Part shown: one piece after another, positions 45,612 through 56,795 of the stretch
Numbering within the stretch: position 1 is the first letter of the stretch
Layout: the number at the start of each line of letters is the position of its first letter
Source of the DNA: Nemophila menziesii
Taxonomy: Eukaryota; Streptophyta; Magnoliopsida; Boraginales; Hydrophyllaceae
Direction: 5' to 3'
DNA length: 64,000 nucleotides
Assembly (NCBI GenBank): GCA_029959085.1
Contig: JARWIR010000016.1
Location: forward strand, 21,647,499 to 21,711,498
Translations under genes and position numbers: made by a program
Notes under the pieces: model-generated
What the model was told of the DNA's origin: nothing
The model's database searches: none
What the model saw: the letters and a program-made list of their open reading frames with translations, nothing else

Positions 45612-45684
45612 GAGTAATGATATACACCACCCTTGTACCACTATGGCGTGTTATGGAAAAAGGGTGGTATATATAGCGTTACTC
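45612..45684. mobile_element. Mutator-type MITE, 73 bp, with 9-bp target duplication
   Basis: It starts gagtaatgatatacaccacc and ends ggtggtatatatagcgttactc. The 9-bp repeat tagaattaa flanks it at 45603-45611 and 45685-45693. It is a minimal hairpin of the same family as 27723-27911. Confidence 0.85.
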
Positions 45685-45765
45685 TAGAATTAATAAGATA
45701 ATACAATATTTAAAATGCCTATTTTTACTATTATAAATATTATTTGTTGTGACAATTAAACACAA

Positions 45766-45876
45766 AGTACCGGTGTAGCAAACTCCTATAATTATGTTGA
45801 TTGTGTTTGACACCTATCCAATTTATATTGGTCCTAGCCTCCCGGGTTCTAGTCCCAACACCGGTAAAAAAAAATT
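45766..45876 (+). mobile_element. Possible SINE fragment with box B and poly-A
   Basis: A good box B-like sequence, GGTTCTAGTCCC (about 45844-45855), is followed by aacaccgg and a run of A (about 45864-45873). Box A is not convincing. The surrounding 45877-46595 holds no recognised gene. Confidence 0.3.
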
Positions 45877-46595
45877 AAAATTAGGTGGAAGCTCCAGTCT
45901 CTCTAAAAAATTAGCTACTTGGAATCAAACCCATCCAAAATACCTCTTGATTCCTCGATTTATAGTGATTTCTCAATCATGACTGTGATTTGATCTTCCA
46001 CTTGTCTTCACTACCTTTGTTATGTTTCTTCTTTTGCCACTGGTTGGGCTGGTCCGTTGTTTTTGTTTAGTTTGGTTGTCGGTCAGCCACTGGTCCATGA
46101 CTCTGTGCAGGCTTTGGCTTGTTTCTCTCCAGACTAGCAAGGCGTGTTTATAATGTATTTGTGATGTTTCTTTTCGGGAGCTTGCTGCTAGTTCTCTTCG
46201 TCAAGCATGGTTAATTGTTATTGTTTTTAGTATGACGCCGGTCCTGACATGGACCCAAAACGAATTTACAAAATAAGACCCTTTTTATGTAAAAAACATA
46301 AGAAAAATAGGAAATCTGAAGTAATCGCTTTTTCAGTCTACTATTAGAATCGGCTTTAAGTCAAGCTTTAGATCTACAATCAATGAATAATGATTACTAG
46401 CCTCCATATTCCATGATTGTTGATGAAGTTTTTGAGCTACGAGTTGAGGCGCCCAATCATCAGGAGAGTTAAAATCGAATTTGAAAATGAGTATCCTCAG
46501 ATTACCCTCTTACATCATATGCAACATTTTGCATAAAATTGGGAAGTGTCAATAGGCAATATATTGGGAAGTGATCTGAAGGTTTCAATTTACTA

Positions 46596-46838
46596 CTTCC
46601 TCCGTCCATTTTTATTTGTCCCATTTTCTAAAAAAGGGTGTCCAATATTGTTTGTCTATTTTTTATTACCAAGACACTTTTTTCCTACTTTTTCCAATAT
46701 TACCCCTAATTAAATAGTAAAAAAGGTAACGTAATAAATGATCTCATGTATATTAATTAAAGGTATTTGTGTAAAGAGAGAGAGAGTATTAAATGCTCTT
46801 TTTAATTCTTGTGGACAAACAAAAATGGACGAAGGGAG
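46596..46838. mobile_element. Stowaway-like MITE, 243 bp
   Basis: It begins cttcctccgtccatttttat and ends with the inverted aaaaatggacgaagggag. The dinucleotide ta flanks it at 46594-46595 and 46839-46840. It belongs to the same superfamily as 3133-3390 but a different subfamily (gtccattttt against gttcccaaaa). Confidence 0.85.
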
Positions 46839-47439
46839 TAGTTACTTATCTTGTGGCAAGTGTAAACTGGATTTTACCTCAATAACTTTCTTGAATAATT
46901 CAAGTGTCTTGCGGCAAGTTATTTTGATTTTTTAAATGGGATGCACATGCTAATGTCCCTATGCAGGAGGAATGTACGGTGTGTGTTACTATGGAATCTT
47001 GAAAAACAGATAATTTTTCTAATATCTAGGACGGTAAACAAGTCGAATCGAATACTAGATATACAAGCTTGTTTGTTTAATTTTTCGAGATGGGCCAAAC
47101 CGAGTTTCAGTTTAAACAAATCGAGTCAAGCGAACTCAAGTGTAAACCAACGAGTTTAAATTTAAACGACCCAAGCCTGAGATGTTAAAATTTGTGTGTT
47201 TAACTTATCAAACAAGATTTTTCCAAGCTGAATTGGAGTTGTTCACGAACAATTTGTTTTTATATGGTTGAAACAAAATTTTCATGAATGGTGGGTATTG
47301 AACAGAGTGCATCGTGTGAAAGTATGAATCGTAATATTAATACAAAAATAAACGTTTACAGAAATAAAAAATGCTTAAGTTGATATTGAAGGCTTAAGTC
47401 GCAAGTACAGCAAAACTAATTGATTCTTCATGAGATGAG
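46839..47439. other. Spacer with a degraded hAT-like MITE relative
   Basis: About 47025-47340 shares cgagt/actcg and gttcacgaac-type motifs with the element at 28284-28703, but no ends are clear. No gene is seen. Confidence 0.35.
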
Positions 47440-50400
47440 CACTGAAGGTATGAATCTGGTATAGCATTCCAAGTTGGTTCTTTATGGATAAGGTACCCTC
47501 GTATAAATATTTAAAGAACTACCTCAAGCACAAACGCAAACAGACAAGTCTTAAAGATCTAATTGCAATGTTAAGAATCAAGGAAGACACACAAATGGCT
47601 GAAAAGACAACTAACCCTCAATCATATGAAGCCAATGCAAATATTGTGAAACAAGGGAGGACCAACCAAAACAACAAGCGCAAGAGGTAAGGACAATCAA
47701 ATAATGACAACAATAAGAAGTTGAAATTCAACGGGGATTATCATAGTTGTGGAAATCATGGACATCGTGTAAACGACTGTCGAAACAAAAAGGCACAAGG
47801 TACCAAAGAATGGTAAGGGTAGTAAGTCGTATGTGACTGAGATATCTGAGGGCATTGACAATTTGAACCTGGTGGCAAAAGTCAACCTCGTCAGCGATCC
47901 AAGGACATGGTTGATAGATACTGGAGCAACCTGACATTATGCTTGGACAAATCTACGTTCAAAACCTACAAGAAATCTACAAATGAATAAATTTTGTTTA
48001 TGGGTAATTCTGCCACCTCAAAGGTTCAAGGTACTGAAAAGATTGTGTTAAAGATGACCTCCGGGAAAGAGCTGACCTTGAACAATGTCCTCCATATTTC
48101 AAACATTAGCAAGAACTTAGTTCTTGGGTCCCTTCTTAGTAAGGTTGGTTTTGAACTTGTATCTGTAGTTAAGAAGTTTGTATTAACTAGGAACAAAATG
48201 TATGTAGGAAAAGGGTATCTCTATGATGGGCAATTTAAGATAAATGTAATGACCGTGGTACCAACCAAAAATATAACCGAGAAATAAATGAATGAAAATT
48301 ATGATTGTGTTTATATGCTCGACTCACCTAATTTATGATAAAATAGATATGAATATGTTAACTTTGGTTCATTAAATAAGATAGTAAACGTCGGGTTATT
48401 ACCTAATGTGAACTTCAATTCTCAAAAGGAATGAGAAGTATATGCTGAGTCAAAATTTACCAAAACCTTATTTAAATCTATAGAAAGGACGTTGTTACCT
48501 TTATTGTTAATTCACAGTGACATTCGTGGCCTAAAATTTGTGCAAACTAGAAGTGGAAAAAATCATTTCATAACTTTCATGACGATTGCACAAGGTATTG
48601 TCAAATATACTTGCTTCGGAGTAACGATGAGGCATTCAAATTATTTAAGGAATATAAAAATAAAGTAGAGAATCAACTAAATAAAAAGATTAAGAACCTC
48701 AGAACATATAAGGGAGGAGAATATGTGTCTCTTTTTAGGAGCTTTGCGATGAACATAGAATCATTCATCAAACCACGCCTCCGATTTTCCTCAACAAAAC
48801 GGGATTGATGAACGCAATAACTGTACATTGAGGGAAGTGATGAATTTCGTGTTGATTAACTCTTGGTTACCACAAAACTTGTGGGGAGAGGCTTTTCTCA
48901 CCACAAACCACATTCTTATTAATGTACCACACAAAAAGGTAGATAAAACATTTATGAACTATGGAAAGGAAAATCATCTTCCTTCGAATACTTAAAAGTG
49001 TGGGGATGCTTGGAAAAGGTAGAAATCCTTGCTCCTAAAATGTTCAAGATAGAACCAAAGACAATCGATTGCATTTTTATTGGATATGCTCACAACAGTG
49101 ATGCATATAGGTTTTTGGTACACAAATTGTATCGCGTTGACACTCACCTGAATATAGTTTTTGAATCAAGACATGCACATTTCTTTGATACAACCTTTTA
49201 ATGCAAGACCATGCAAAAATCTGTGATGTCTCATATTTTGTGATAAAATAATCGTATCACGAGACATATTTTTGAGGGATTAGTGGACCTAAGTGAGATG
49301 TTATTTCCTAGTATGTGACGTGACTTTCATTCTTATCTCATTTTAGGCTTATTGCTAATTTTAGAGCCTTTTGTGCTTTAATCGTGTGTTAAGTGTGTAG
49401 ATTTTAGGCACATGGTTTTCATGAGACCCCAAGATGACAAGTAGAAGTAAAGAAGTCAAATCCAAACCCAAGTCAAGGAGTAAAGAGAGCAAAAGGACAC
49501 TTTGGAAGAACTTGAACGTTTACCAACAAAGTCTTGATGTATCTTTTATCAGTCACCACGGAAAATTGGTTATATATTTTGACATAATTCTTTTTGATTT
49601 GGATAGATATTAAAGTTAGTGACATGTGAGAAGTGATGGAAGTCAATTCAAAGTTGAGATTAAAAGGTTATGCTAATTCTCGTGTCGTGGCTCGAACCCG
49701 ACCATCATTGAGTAAAAATGGGTTTGGCCTTTAGGACCCCATTGTAAAGGGGACCATGTGGACCTAAAACATTCTTAGGCTCATATAAATCAATTTTAGA
49801 AGCTGAAAAAAGGATACAGTTTATTTTATCAAGAAGCAAAACACGCTTGGAGCTAGAAGAGAAGAAAGGGGAAGGACTTTCAACAACTAATTCATCATTC
49901 TTCATCATCAAAAGTCCGTTTCACCTATTCCATTAAAGTAATTTTATTTCATCTTTAGTTTCAAGAATGATTTCATACTTTTAATTATTAATTTACAATA
50001 TTTGAATATGATTTAAACACTTTTGTGCTTGAGAATCGCTTAAAGTATGCACATTTGATTAGTTGATACGATGTTTTTGAAATTTGAAATAATTATATTA
50101 AATAATCTGAACTCATTTTTTGTATTATATCTTTATGCTGATGGGTTATTCATAAATTGATCAAGTATAGGGTAGTAATAGTAGTTAAAGTATCATCCGG
50201 GAAGGGGGATAATTACGGACTTAGGATATAAGCGCTTAGTGTGCGTTATTGAGCTGGCTCGTTTTGACTAGCCGAGTAGTCAATAAGGGGTGAACCAATT
50301 ATCATCCGAAAATATTTTAGGGTCACTCTGAAGAGGTCCCTAGTATTGTAGGGTAACTTCCTATTTACCCAGGAGGGATTGGGAAGAGAATTAAATTTTG

Positions 50401-52560
50401 GCTAATGTAAAATGACTAATGTACTCTTACATCTAGAAATATTGAATTGATTAACTTAGGGAATTCCTAGCAATTATCAAGCATAACTCTCTCATATCCT
50501 ATATCTTTTATTATTTAATTTGAAATTCCTTTTAGTTTATTACTTTATCATTTTCGTAATCATTTATCTTTTATATTATCACATTTAGTTTTATCTCAAG
50601 AAACCCCAACAAATATTCACCTTTCAATTATTGTACTTGCAACTAAACCACACTATTCATAAACACATTTACAATAACTTTAATAATCCCTGAGAACAAA
50701 ATACCTTTTCACTTACCTTTTTTATTACTTGTCAACAAACCCTAGAAACTTGTGAGTAGTTAAGTGCTCTCGATTGTGTTGATTATTTATCACACGTTGG
50801 GAGACGACAATCTGGTTCCTTAAAAACACGATGCAATTCAAGAAGAGAAAGATCAAGAATCATTACAAACCGACAAGCAAGATCAAGAATCATAAGCAAA
50901 TGAAGAAGAACCAAGAAAAAGCAAGAGGATGAGAACATCTACGTCTTTTGGTGTTTAATTTTTATCTTACATGCTAGATGGTAGACCACGAACATTCAAG
51001 GAGGATATGTCAAACCTTGATGCCCTTTACCGGAAAGAAGCATTAAATAGAGAGATGACTCCATTATGTAAAACCATACATGGGAACTAGTGGAACACCT
51101 TCTTGGGAATAAAATAGACATTCAAAGAGAAACTAAAGTGATGGGTCTATTGAAAAGTACAAGGCTCACCTTGTTGTAAAAGGTTATAGTGAAAAAAAAA
51201 GGACTTGACTCTTCTGACACCTATTCTCCAATCACGAGAATTTCATCCATCCCGTTAATTTTTATAGATTTGATATGCAAGCTCGAAATTCATCAAATGG
51301 ATGTAAAAATAGTTCTCCTAAATGGAGAACTAAATGAAGAGATATACATTGAACAAGCTGAGGGTTACCTAATTCCAAGTAAGGAAAAGCAAGTATGTAA
51401 TCTTGTTAAATCCTTATATGGTTTAAATGACACCAAACCAATGACCTGACAAATTTGTCAGATTCATGATCTCGAATGGTTTCGTCATCAATGAATGTGA
51501 TAAATGTTTATACGTAAAACAAAAGAATAAAGGGTATGTAATTATTTGTACATATGTGGATTATATGTTAATCATTGGAAGTAATAATGATGTGATTACA
51601 TCTACCAAAATGATGCTTTTAAGTAAGTTTGACATGAAAGATATAGGCCTCATGGATATTATCATGGGTATCAAGATTCTTCCAACATATTAAGGTATTG
51701 TACTATCTCAGTCGCACTTTATTGAGAAAGTATTAAACAAATTAGGTAATGGTGACACAAATATTGACAAGACGCCTGTTGATGTAAATTTACATCTTGC
51801 TAAGAACAACGGTGATACGATCAACCATATGGAGTACTCTCGGGTTATTGGGTGTCTCATGTACTTAACAAGCTACACTAGGTCAGATATAGCACATGTA
51901 GTAAGCAAGGTAAGAAGTTTTACACATAATTAGGATAAGAACCACTGGATTGTTATTGTAAGAGTTCTAAGGTGTCTCAGATACACTATGAACGAAGGGG
52001 TGTTGTATACAAGAGATCTAGTTGTACTAGAAGAATGTAGTGATGCAAACTGGATATCAGACTCAAGATCCACAAGTGGATTTGTAAACATGTTAGTAGG
52101 AGCATCCGTGTTTTGTAAATCCACTAAGCAAATGTGAATAGTCATATCTACCTTGGAATTTGAATTTATTGCTTTAGACAAAGTTGTCGAGGAAGTTGAG
52201 TGGCTTCAGAATTTCTTAGAGGATATTCGTAATTGGCCAATACATGTGCCATTTATCTGCATACATTACGATAGTCAAAGTGCCATTGGTAGGGCACTAA
52301 ATGAGATGTATAACATTAAGTCTAGATACATACGTCATAGACACAATACCATTAGACAACTAGTCTCAAACAGAGTTATCATAATTAATTATTTTTGATA
52401 AAAATATATCATAGCAGATCCACTGACCAAAGGTCTACAAAGAGAGCAAGTACAAGTGTTGTCAAGGGGAATGAGTCTTAAGCCTATGAAGCTGATTTTC
52501 CATATGGGAACCCTACCTAGAAAAGTAGAGATCCCACAATCTAGGTTCAAATGAAAAACT
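47440..52560 (+). pseudogene. Decayed Copia gag-pol, interrupted by a solo LTR
   Basis: Plus-strand Copia relic, 5' truncated. In order: end of gag (SYKYLKNYLKHKRKQTSLKD, about 47490-47550; DLIAMLRIKEDTQ); a zinc knuckle that has lost its first Cys (YHSCGNHGHRVNDC, about 47740); protease (WLIDTGAT, about 47910); the GAG-pre-integrase region (LTLNNVLHISNISKNLV, about 48070-48120); and integrase pieces (DEAFKLFKEYKNKVENQLNK, ERNNCTLREVMNFV, LPQNLWGEAFLTTNHILIN, IFIGYAHNSDAYRF, about 48620-49110). The solo LTR spans 49224-50809. Then RT (RKSKRMRTSTSFG, about 50917; KLEIHQMDVKIVLLNGELNE, about 51280-51340; a YVDYML block at 51556 where YVDDML is expected) and RNase H (52153-52395, HYDSQSAIG; ADPLTKGLQREQV, about 52420). 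It has multiple stops and frameshifts. Confidence 0.88.
49224..50809 (+). mobile_element. Solo LTR of a Ty3/gypsy-type element, 1586 bp
   Basis: It begins TGATGTCTC and ends GAGACGACA, near-perfect inverted ends of TG...CA form. The perfect 5-bp duplication atctg lies at 49219-49223 and 50810-50814. No internal domain is present, so it is a solo LTR left by recombination between two LTRs. A TATA-like tataaat is at 49794-49800. Its right part resembles the gypsy LTR beginning at 17958 (reverse), and its start resembles 58911. Confidence 0.93.
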
Positions 52561-53101
52561 GAATTATAAAACTGCAACTCGGTGCGACGCACTGTGGGGA
52601 GACCTCTCTAAACTATTCATAGGACAAAAGTGGTCAGTGCTACCTATAACAGTGAAGGATAAGTTAATCTTTTAATGGTTCTTGTATCTTAGATAACATA
52701 AGATATAGTAATGCAGAATACTCTTGACAAGAGACCACTTGTGTGAATAACATGGGTTGGGTTGCCCTACAAGAACATTTTATGGCAAAATTCTTCTACA
52801 GTTATCCATGAAATACAAGAAGCCGTCTAGGGTCGTAAATGGACGCACTCGTGAGAACAAAATAATGTTTGGAGGATATTATATATGATCTATTGACTTG
52901 GTTTACAAAAATGCTGAGCAGATCAAGGAATCACATTCACTGGTTAGGAAGTAAATCCGATAGCCCTTACTAGAGAAGGTTCAAGGCCAAAAGATACCTT
53001 TCTCAACATAGTATTATTCTACGCTTCTCTCCCACCCTCTCGTGTTTAGCATTCTCTTTACTACTTTGTAGGTGGTTAGTCAATTTCATTCATGTGGAGA
53101 T
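52561..53101 (+). other. 3' untranslated region of the decayed Copia element
   Basis: Non-coding, ending in a purine-rich tract (tgtggagat, 53093-53101) directly before TGTTGG. The polypurine-tract position fits the element's plus orientation. Confidence 0.5.
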
Positions 53102-53345
53102 TGTTGGTCAAATGGGTTTTACTCAAGTCTTGACTATGTTGACGATAACTTGAGTAATACTTTTATCTAATTGTAACGACTAACGTAATATATTCACTAG
53201 GTTAAAAATCATTTGAAGTTAAATGAGAAACTAAGTCAATAAATTTTGGAGAAAAATAATTATGTAGAATTTTTTTTCTTTATATGTTTATATATATATA
53301 TATATATAAATATAATAAAGGTCATAGAAAAAAAATTAAATTTTT
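53102..53345 (+). mobile_element. Start of the 3' LTR of the decayed Copia element (end unresolved)
   Basis: It begins tgttggtcaaatgggtttta directly after the purine tract. No matching CCAACA end was found, and the sequence runs into tandem repeats and MITEs. The corresponding 5' LTR is absent from this locus. Confidence 0.45.
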
Positions 53346-53860
53346 TACTATTGGGTCAAGCTCAATAGTTGTTTAATTTTTTTCCCATGTGCAAGTCTTT
53401 ATCATTACCGTTAGGCCAGACCCAATAGTTAATGTAATAGATACTAAAGATCCATTAGTATTGGGTCATGTCCAATAGCTGTTTATTTTTATTTTTTTTA
53501 CATGTGCAAGTTTTTAACATTAGCATTGGGCCAGGGCCCAATAACTAATGTGTAACAGTACTAAGGTCCCGTTTGGGATTGATTATTTTAAAGGTAAAAG
53601 CACTTTTCAATTACAATTGAAATGTTTGAAAAAAATATTAAAAAATATTTTCACATCTAAAATCACTTTAAGTGATTATTTTAATAATCACATATCTAGT
53701 GTTTTTCCTAAAAGTGATTTAAAGGACATAGAGTATATTTTTAGGTATAAAATCAAGTCAAGCGGTTACTTTAAAAAGCAATCCCAAACGGGAACTAAAA
53801 GATCCATTAGCATTGACTCAAGTCCAATAGTTATATATTTTACTAATTAATTTATCTTTT
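53346..53860. repeat. About 110-bp tandem repeat (ttgggtcaagctcaatag units), split by a MITE
   Basis: Units start at about 53351 and 53461, and a third partial unit restarts at about 53813 after the MITE. Each includes catgtgcaagt(c/t)ttta and a c(c)caatag(t)taatgt stretch. Confidence 0.7.
53565..53795. mobile_element. Tourist-like MITE (PIF/Harbinger type), 231 bp
   Basis: The ends are ggtcccgtttgggattg and caatcccaaacgggaac, inverted with one mismatch. The 3-bp duplication taa flanks it at 53562-53564 and 53796-53798. An open frame across it (53548-53850) is accidental. Confidence 0.85.
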
Positions 53861-53994
53861 ATTTAATAGATACAACTTCAAATTCTTAAGTCACAACTCT
53901 TTTTACTGGATGCCTAGCCACATATTCATTTTTTACAGATAGTTTGTCAACTCAAACATTTGATTCATTCTACTTTTTTAAAGCACTAAACATT

Positions 53995-53997
<3 letters not shown>

Positions 53998-54056
<59 letters not shown>
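53998..54056. repeat. (TA)n microsatellite
   Basis: About 29 TA dinucleotides. The flanking 54057-54352 is non-coding. Confidence 0.95.
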
Positions 54057-54058
<2 letters not shown>

Positions 54059-54360
54059 CATCATTGTTAAACTTTTTGAAATTTTGAAAAAATCGTGTAA
54101 CCGTTTTTTCTAAATAATTTTGTCGTTGTATCCTGCAGGTTGAAACTAACAAATTTAAGACACCGGTAGGTGGCCTAAATAACTTAAAAACATCATATCG
54201 AATTTGAGTCATGACATTTAAAGTTATTTGTTTTTTGTTCAGCACTTTATTTCCACATTATTATTTATATAGTTTTACTGGTTTATACAAATAAAACGCA
54301 ACATGACATGTATTGACAAAGCTACCATATCTAGTCTCGATTATACCTTGGTCTAGGGAT

Positions 54361-54799
54361 CTATGATGTAGATCTCGGTTCCGCGGCCTAGGCGGTCGAC
54401 TGGGGCCTAGCGCCTAGGAGGGACTACGCGGGGCCTAGGCGGGATTACGTGGTTTTGAATCCTGCTATGTAATTTTATATATTTAGTAATACGTGTGTAT
54501 AATTATGATAATTTTATCTATTCAAGTCATAAAATTCATCTAACACCACTATATTGAATATGAAAAATACTAAAATTAGAGTTATAATATCAATTCAAGA
54601 ATTTCCGAGAGTAAAATAAATTTAATGGAGGACCTAGGCGGCAAGTTTTTACCATTAATCGGTGCCTAGGTGCCTCTTCCACGGCGACTAAGGGTTGGGC
54701 AAAAATGCCTAGCAGTTTTACTAGGCGTAAGCAGTTGAGGGGGGAGTTGACGCCTAGACGGCACCTAGGCGCACCTAGGCGGCGATATCTACAACATAG
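54361..54799. mobile_element. hAT-type MITE, family M1, copy 2 (439 bp)
   Basis: It begins ctatgatgtagatctcgg and ends gatatctacaacatag. The perfect 8-bp duplication ctagggat lies at 54353-54360 and 54800-54807. It aligns along its whole length, in reverse, with 34557-34999, including the cctaggcg-rich ends. Confidence 0.93.
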
Positions 54800-55019
54800 C
54801 TAGGGATATGAAAGTGCAATCCGACAACTTTTTTCATCTTTTTCTCATTTCCCTTTGGTTTGTTCTTGGTTAACCAATCATTTTAGTCGTTCTACGACCA
54901 TAGATTGAAGGGGATACTGATATCATCAAGATTTCGCTCTTCAGGTGTATAGGCTTTTGATTAGACTCTAATGTTGGTATGATCAATTTATTTTTTCAAA
55001 GGTATGATAAATTTGTTTA

Positions 55020-55147
55020 AATATTTTTTTAATACATATGAGAGTCACTTTAGATTCAGAATTATTTGGACTCCAATAAAATTCGAGCTCAAAACTTTTT
55101 AATCTCTGCAAAATAGTTTAACCACTAGACCAACTATCTATCTTGAT
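55020..55147 (-). mobile_element. tRNA-type SINE, family S1, copy 3
   Basis: On the minus strand it reads gatagttggtctagtggtta at the start (box A TGGTCTAGTGG), then box B-like gagctcgaatttt, then attggagtccaaataattct, atatgtattaaaaaaat and an A-rich tail. It is the best preserved of the three. Confidence 0.75.
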
Positions 55148-55329
55148 TTATTTAAATATTCATAATCATGCCCTTGATCAATAATAGATTTTAAAAAATA
55201 AATATCAGTATTTATGTTTACTTAGTCATATATAGTAGTTTTCAAACTTTTCACAAATCACAATGTTGACTTAGTCATTACCGACGTGAAAGCAAAGCAA
55301 AGCAAAGCAACCCATACTCAATGGGTTCC

Positions 55330-55470
55330 ATACACATTAATGCTAAAACTAATAAATAACCCATTAATTGTATTGTTCCTACAAAAGGACCCAAACATTT
55401 GGGGTGCTTATTTTCTAAACCACAAAAAGATTTTTATGTCGAAATCGTGTTAGTTTAATGATATATTTTC
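55330..55470 (+). repeat. Weak third copy of the RLP1-upstream segment
   Basis: It shares gggttccatacacattaatg, the ggtgcttatttt block and a tttttatgtcgaaatcg stretch with 57840-58020 and 22905-23050. It is degraded and has no coding part. Confidence 0.4.
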
Positions 55471-55739
55471 AAAAATCTACATTATCTAATATACTATTTA
55501 CGATGTAACTTGATTAAAATAAATTGTAAATTTATTTATTTTTTAGTTTGATTGATAATTTTTTTAGCCAATAATCAAGAAATCTTATTAAAAAATAATT
55601 AATAAAAAGGTATTTAGAATAAAACTCTTTACAAAAAACATCCACCACCCAAAATACCCCGATAGATAGTAATTAAAAAAAAAATTAGAACCTTAACAAA
55701 ATAAAATGGTTATTAAAAAAAGAAAAAAAAAAGAAAAAC
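55471..55739. other. AT-rich spacer
   Basis: No gene seen. It may include the outer arm of the inverted-repeat element that follows. Confidence 0.45.
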
Positions 55740-56540
55740 TAATACGTATCCGCGCGCGTCCATGAATATTGTTTTTAAATCGTCAGAACTAATTCTAAAA
55801 AATAAAAAAATAAAGAATTTACATATTTGAATAAGTGAATTAATATCCACATCTATGATTTTTTTTTGGATTTTTTTGACTTTTTTTGAATTTTTTTCAC
55901 AGACGCGGAATTTCATGTTTTGAATAGTGTATTTCATGTTTGCGAAAAAAATCATTATTTCAAACAGTGAATTTCATGTTTTAAACCGTGGGTTTCATGT
56001 TTTAAATAGTGAATTTCGTGTCTGCGAAAAGAAAAGTATAAAAAAAACAAAAAAAAGACAAAAAAAAAATCAAAAAAATCAAAAAAAATTATAGACGTAA
56101 ATATTAATTTGATTTATCAAAAAATGCAACTTTTTTATTTTTCTGATTTTTTTAGAATTAGTTATGACGATTTAAAAAAAATTCACAGACACGCGCGTGT
56201 GTGATTGAATTAGTAGTAGGTGGTTGTAGTGGTTGTGGTGGTTGTGGTAGTGGTGGTTATGGTGGTTGTGGTGGCTGTAGTAGTTGTTAAATACATGGTG
56301 GTGGTAGTGGTGAAAGTACCCTGTTATTTGTTTGATATTTGAAAATTAATATTATATTAAAAATAAAATAATATATTTAATAATAAAGGTAGTAAAGGTA
56401 TAAAAAATATAAAGGATGTGTTTTCTATAAATAATTATTTCATTAGATAATTTTCAATAAAATAAATTATTAAAAATTTAATTTAGCAATTAGGTACTTT
56501 TATTAGACTTTTTTTAATAAATAGCCTAATTTATTTTCAA
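55740..56540. mobile_element. Long-inverted-repeat element, copy C
   Basis: Left: cgcgcgcgtcc (55750), agaactaattctaaaaaa and acatctatgatttttttttt. Core: repeated tttcatgttt(t/g)(a/c)(a/g)a(a) units (about 55910-56025). Right: tatagacgtaaat, ttagaattagttatga, acacgcgcgtgtg (about 56190) and a GGT-rich block (about 56217-56310). The left ACC block is missing, so only one triplet-rich arm remains. Confidence 0.65.
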
Positions 56541-56763
56541 CTAGATCATATCAAGTCACCTGATTGATAAATTAGGTGGTATACTTTTTAGAGGTATAAA
56601 ATCAATCATTAATTTTTGTTTTATTACAATTTAATTTTTTTTTATATAAAAAAATGGAGGATGATATTCATTATAACTTTATTTGTTTTAAATGATTTTT
56701 TGTTAAAATTAAAATATTATTTATAGAAAAATCCTATTCCAACAAATTTATAAATCTTTGTTG

Positions 56764-56795
56764 GGGTGGGGGGGGGGGGGGGGGGGGGGGAGGGG
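56764..56795. repeat. Poly-G tract
   Basis: ggggt followed by 23 consecutive G (56768-56790) and then aggggatt. Otherwise 56541-57420 is AT-rich with no gene. Confidence 0.95.

Noticed and set aside
52826..52860. tagggtcgtaaatgga, resembling the left end of the hAT-like MITE at 28284
   Set aside because: Only a short terminal match, with no right end or target duplication. It lies within the Copia 3' untranslated region.
53548..53850. 100-residue frame
   Set aside because: It spans the Tourist-like MITE including both inverted ends.
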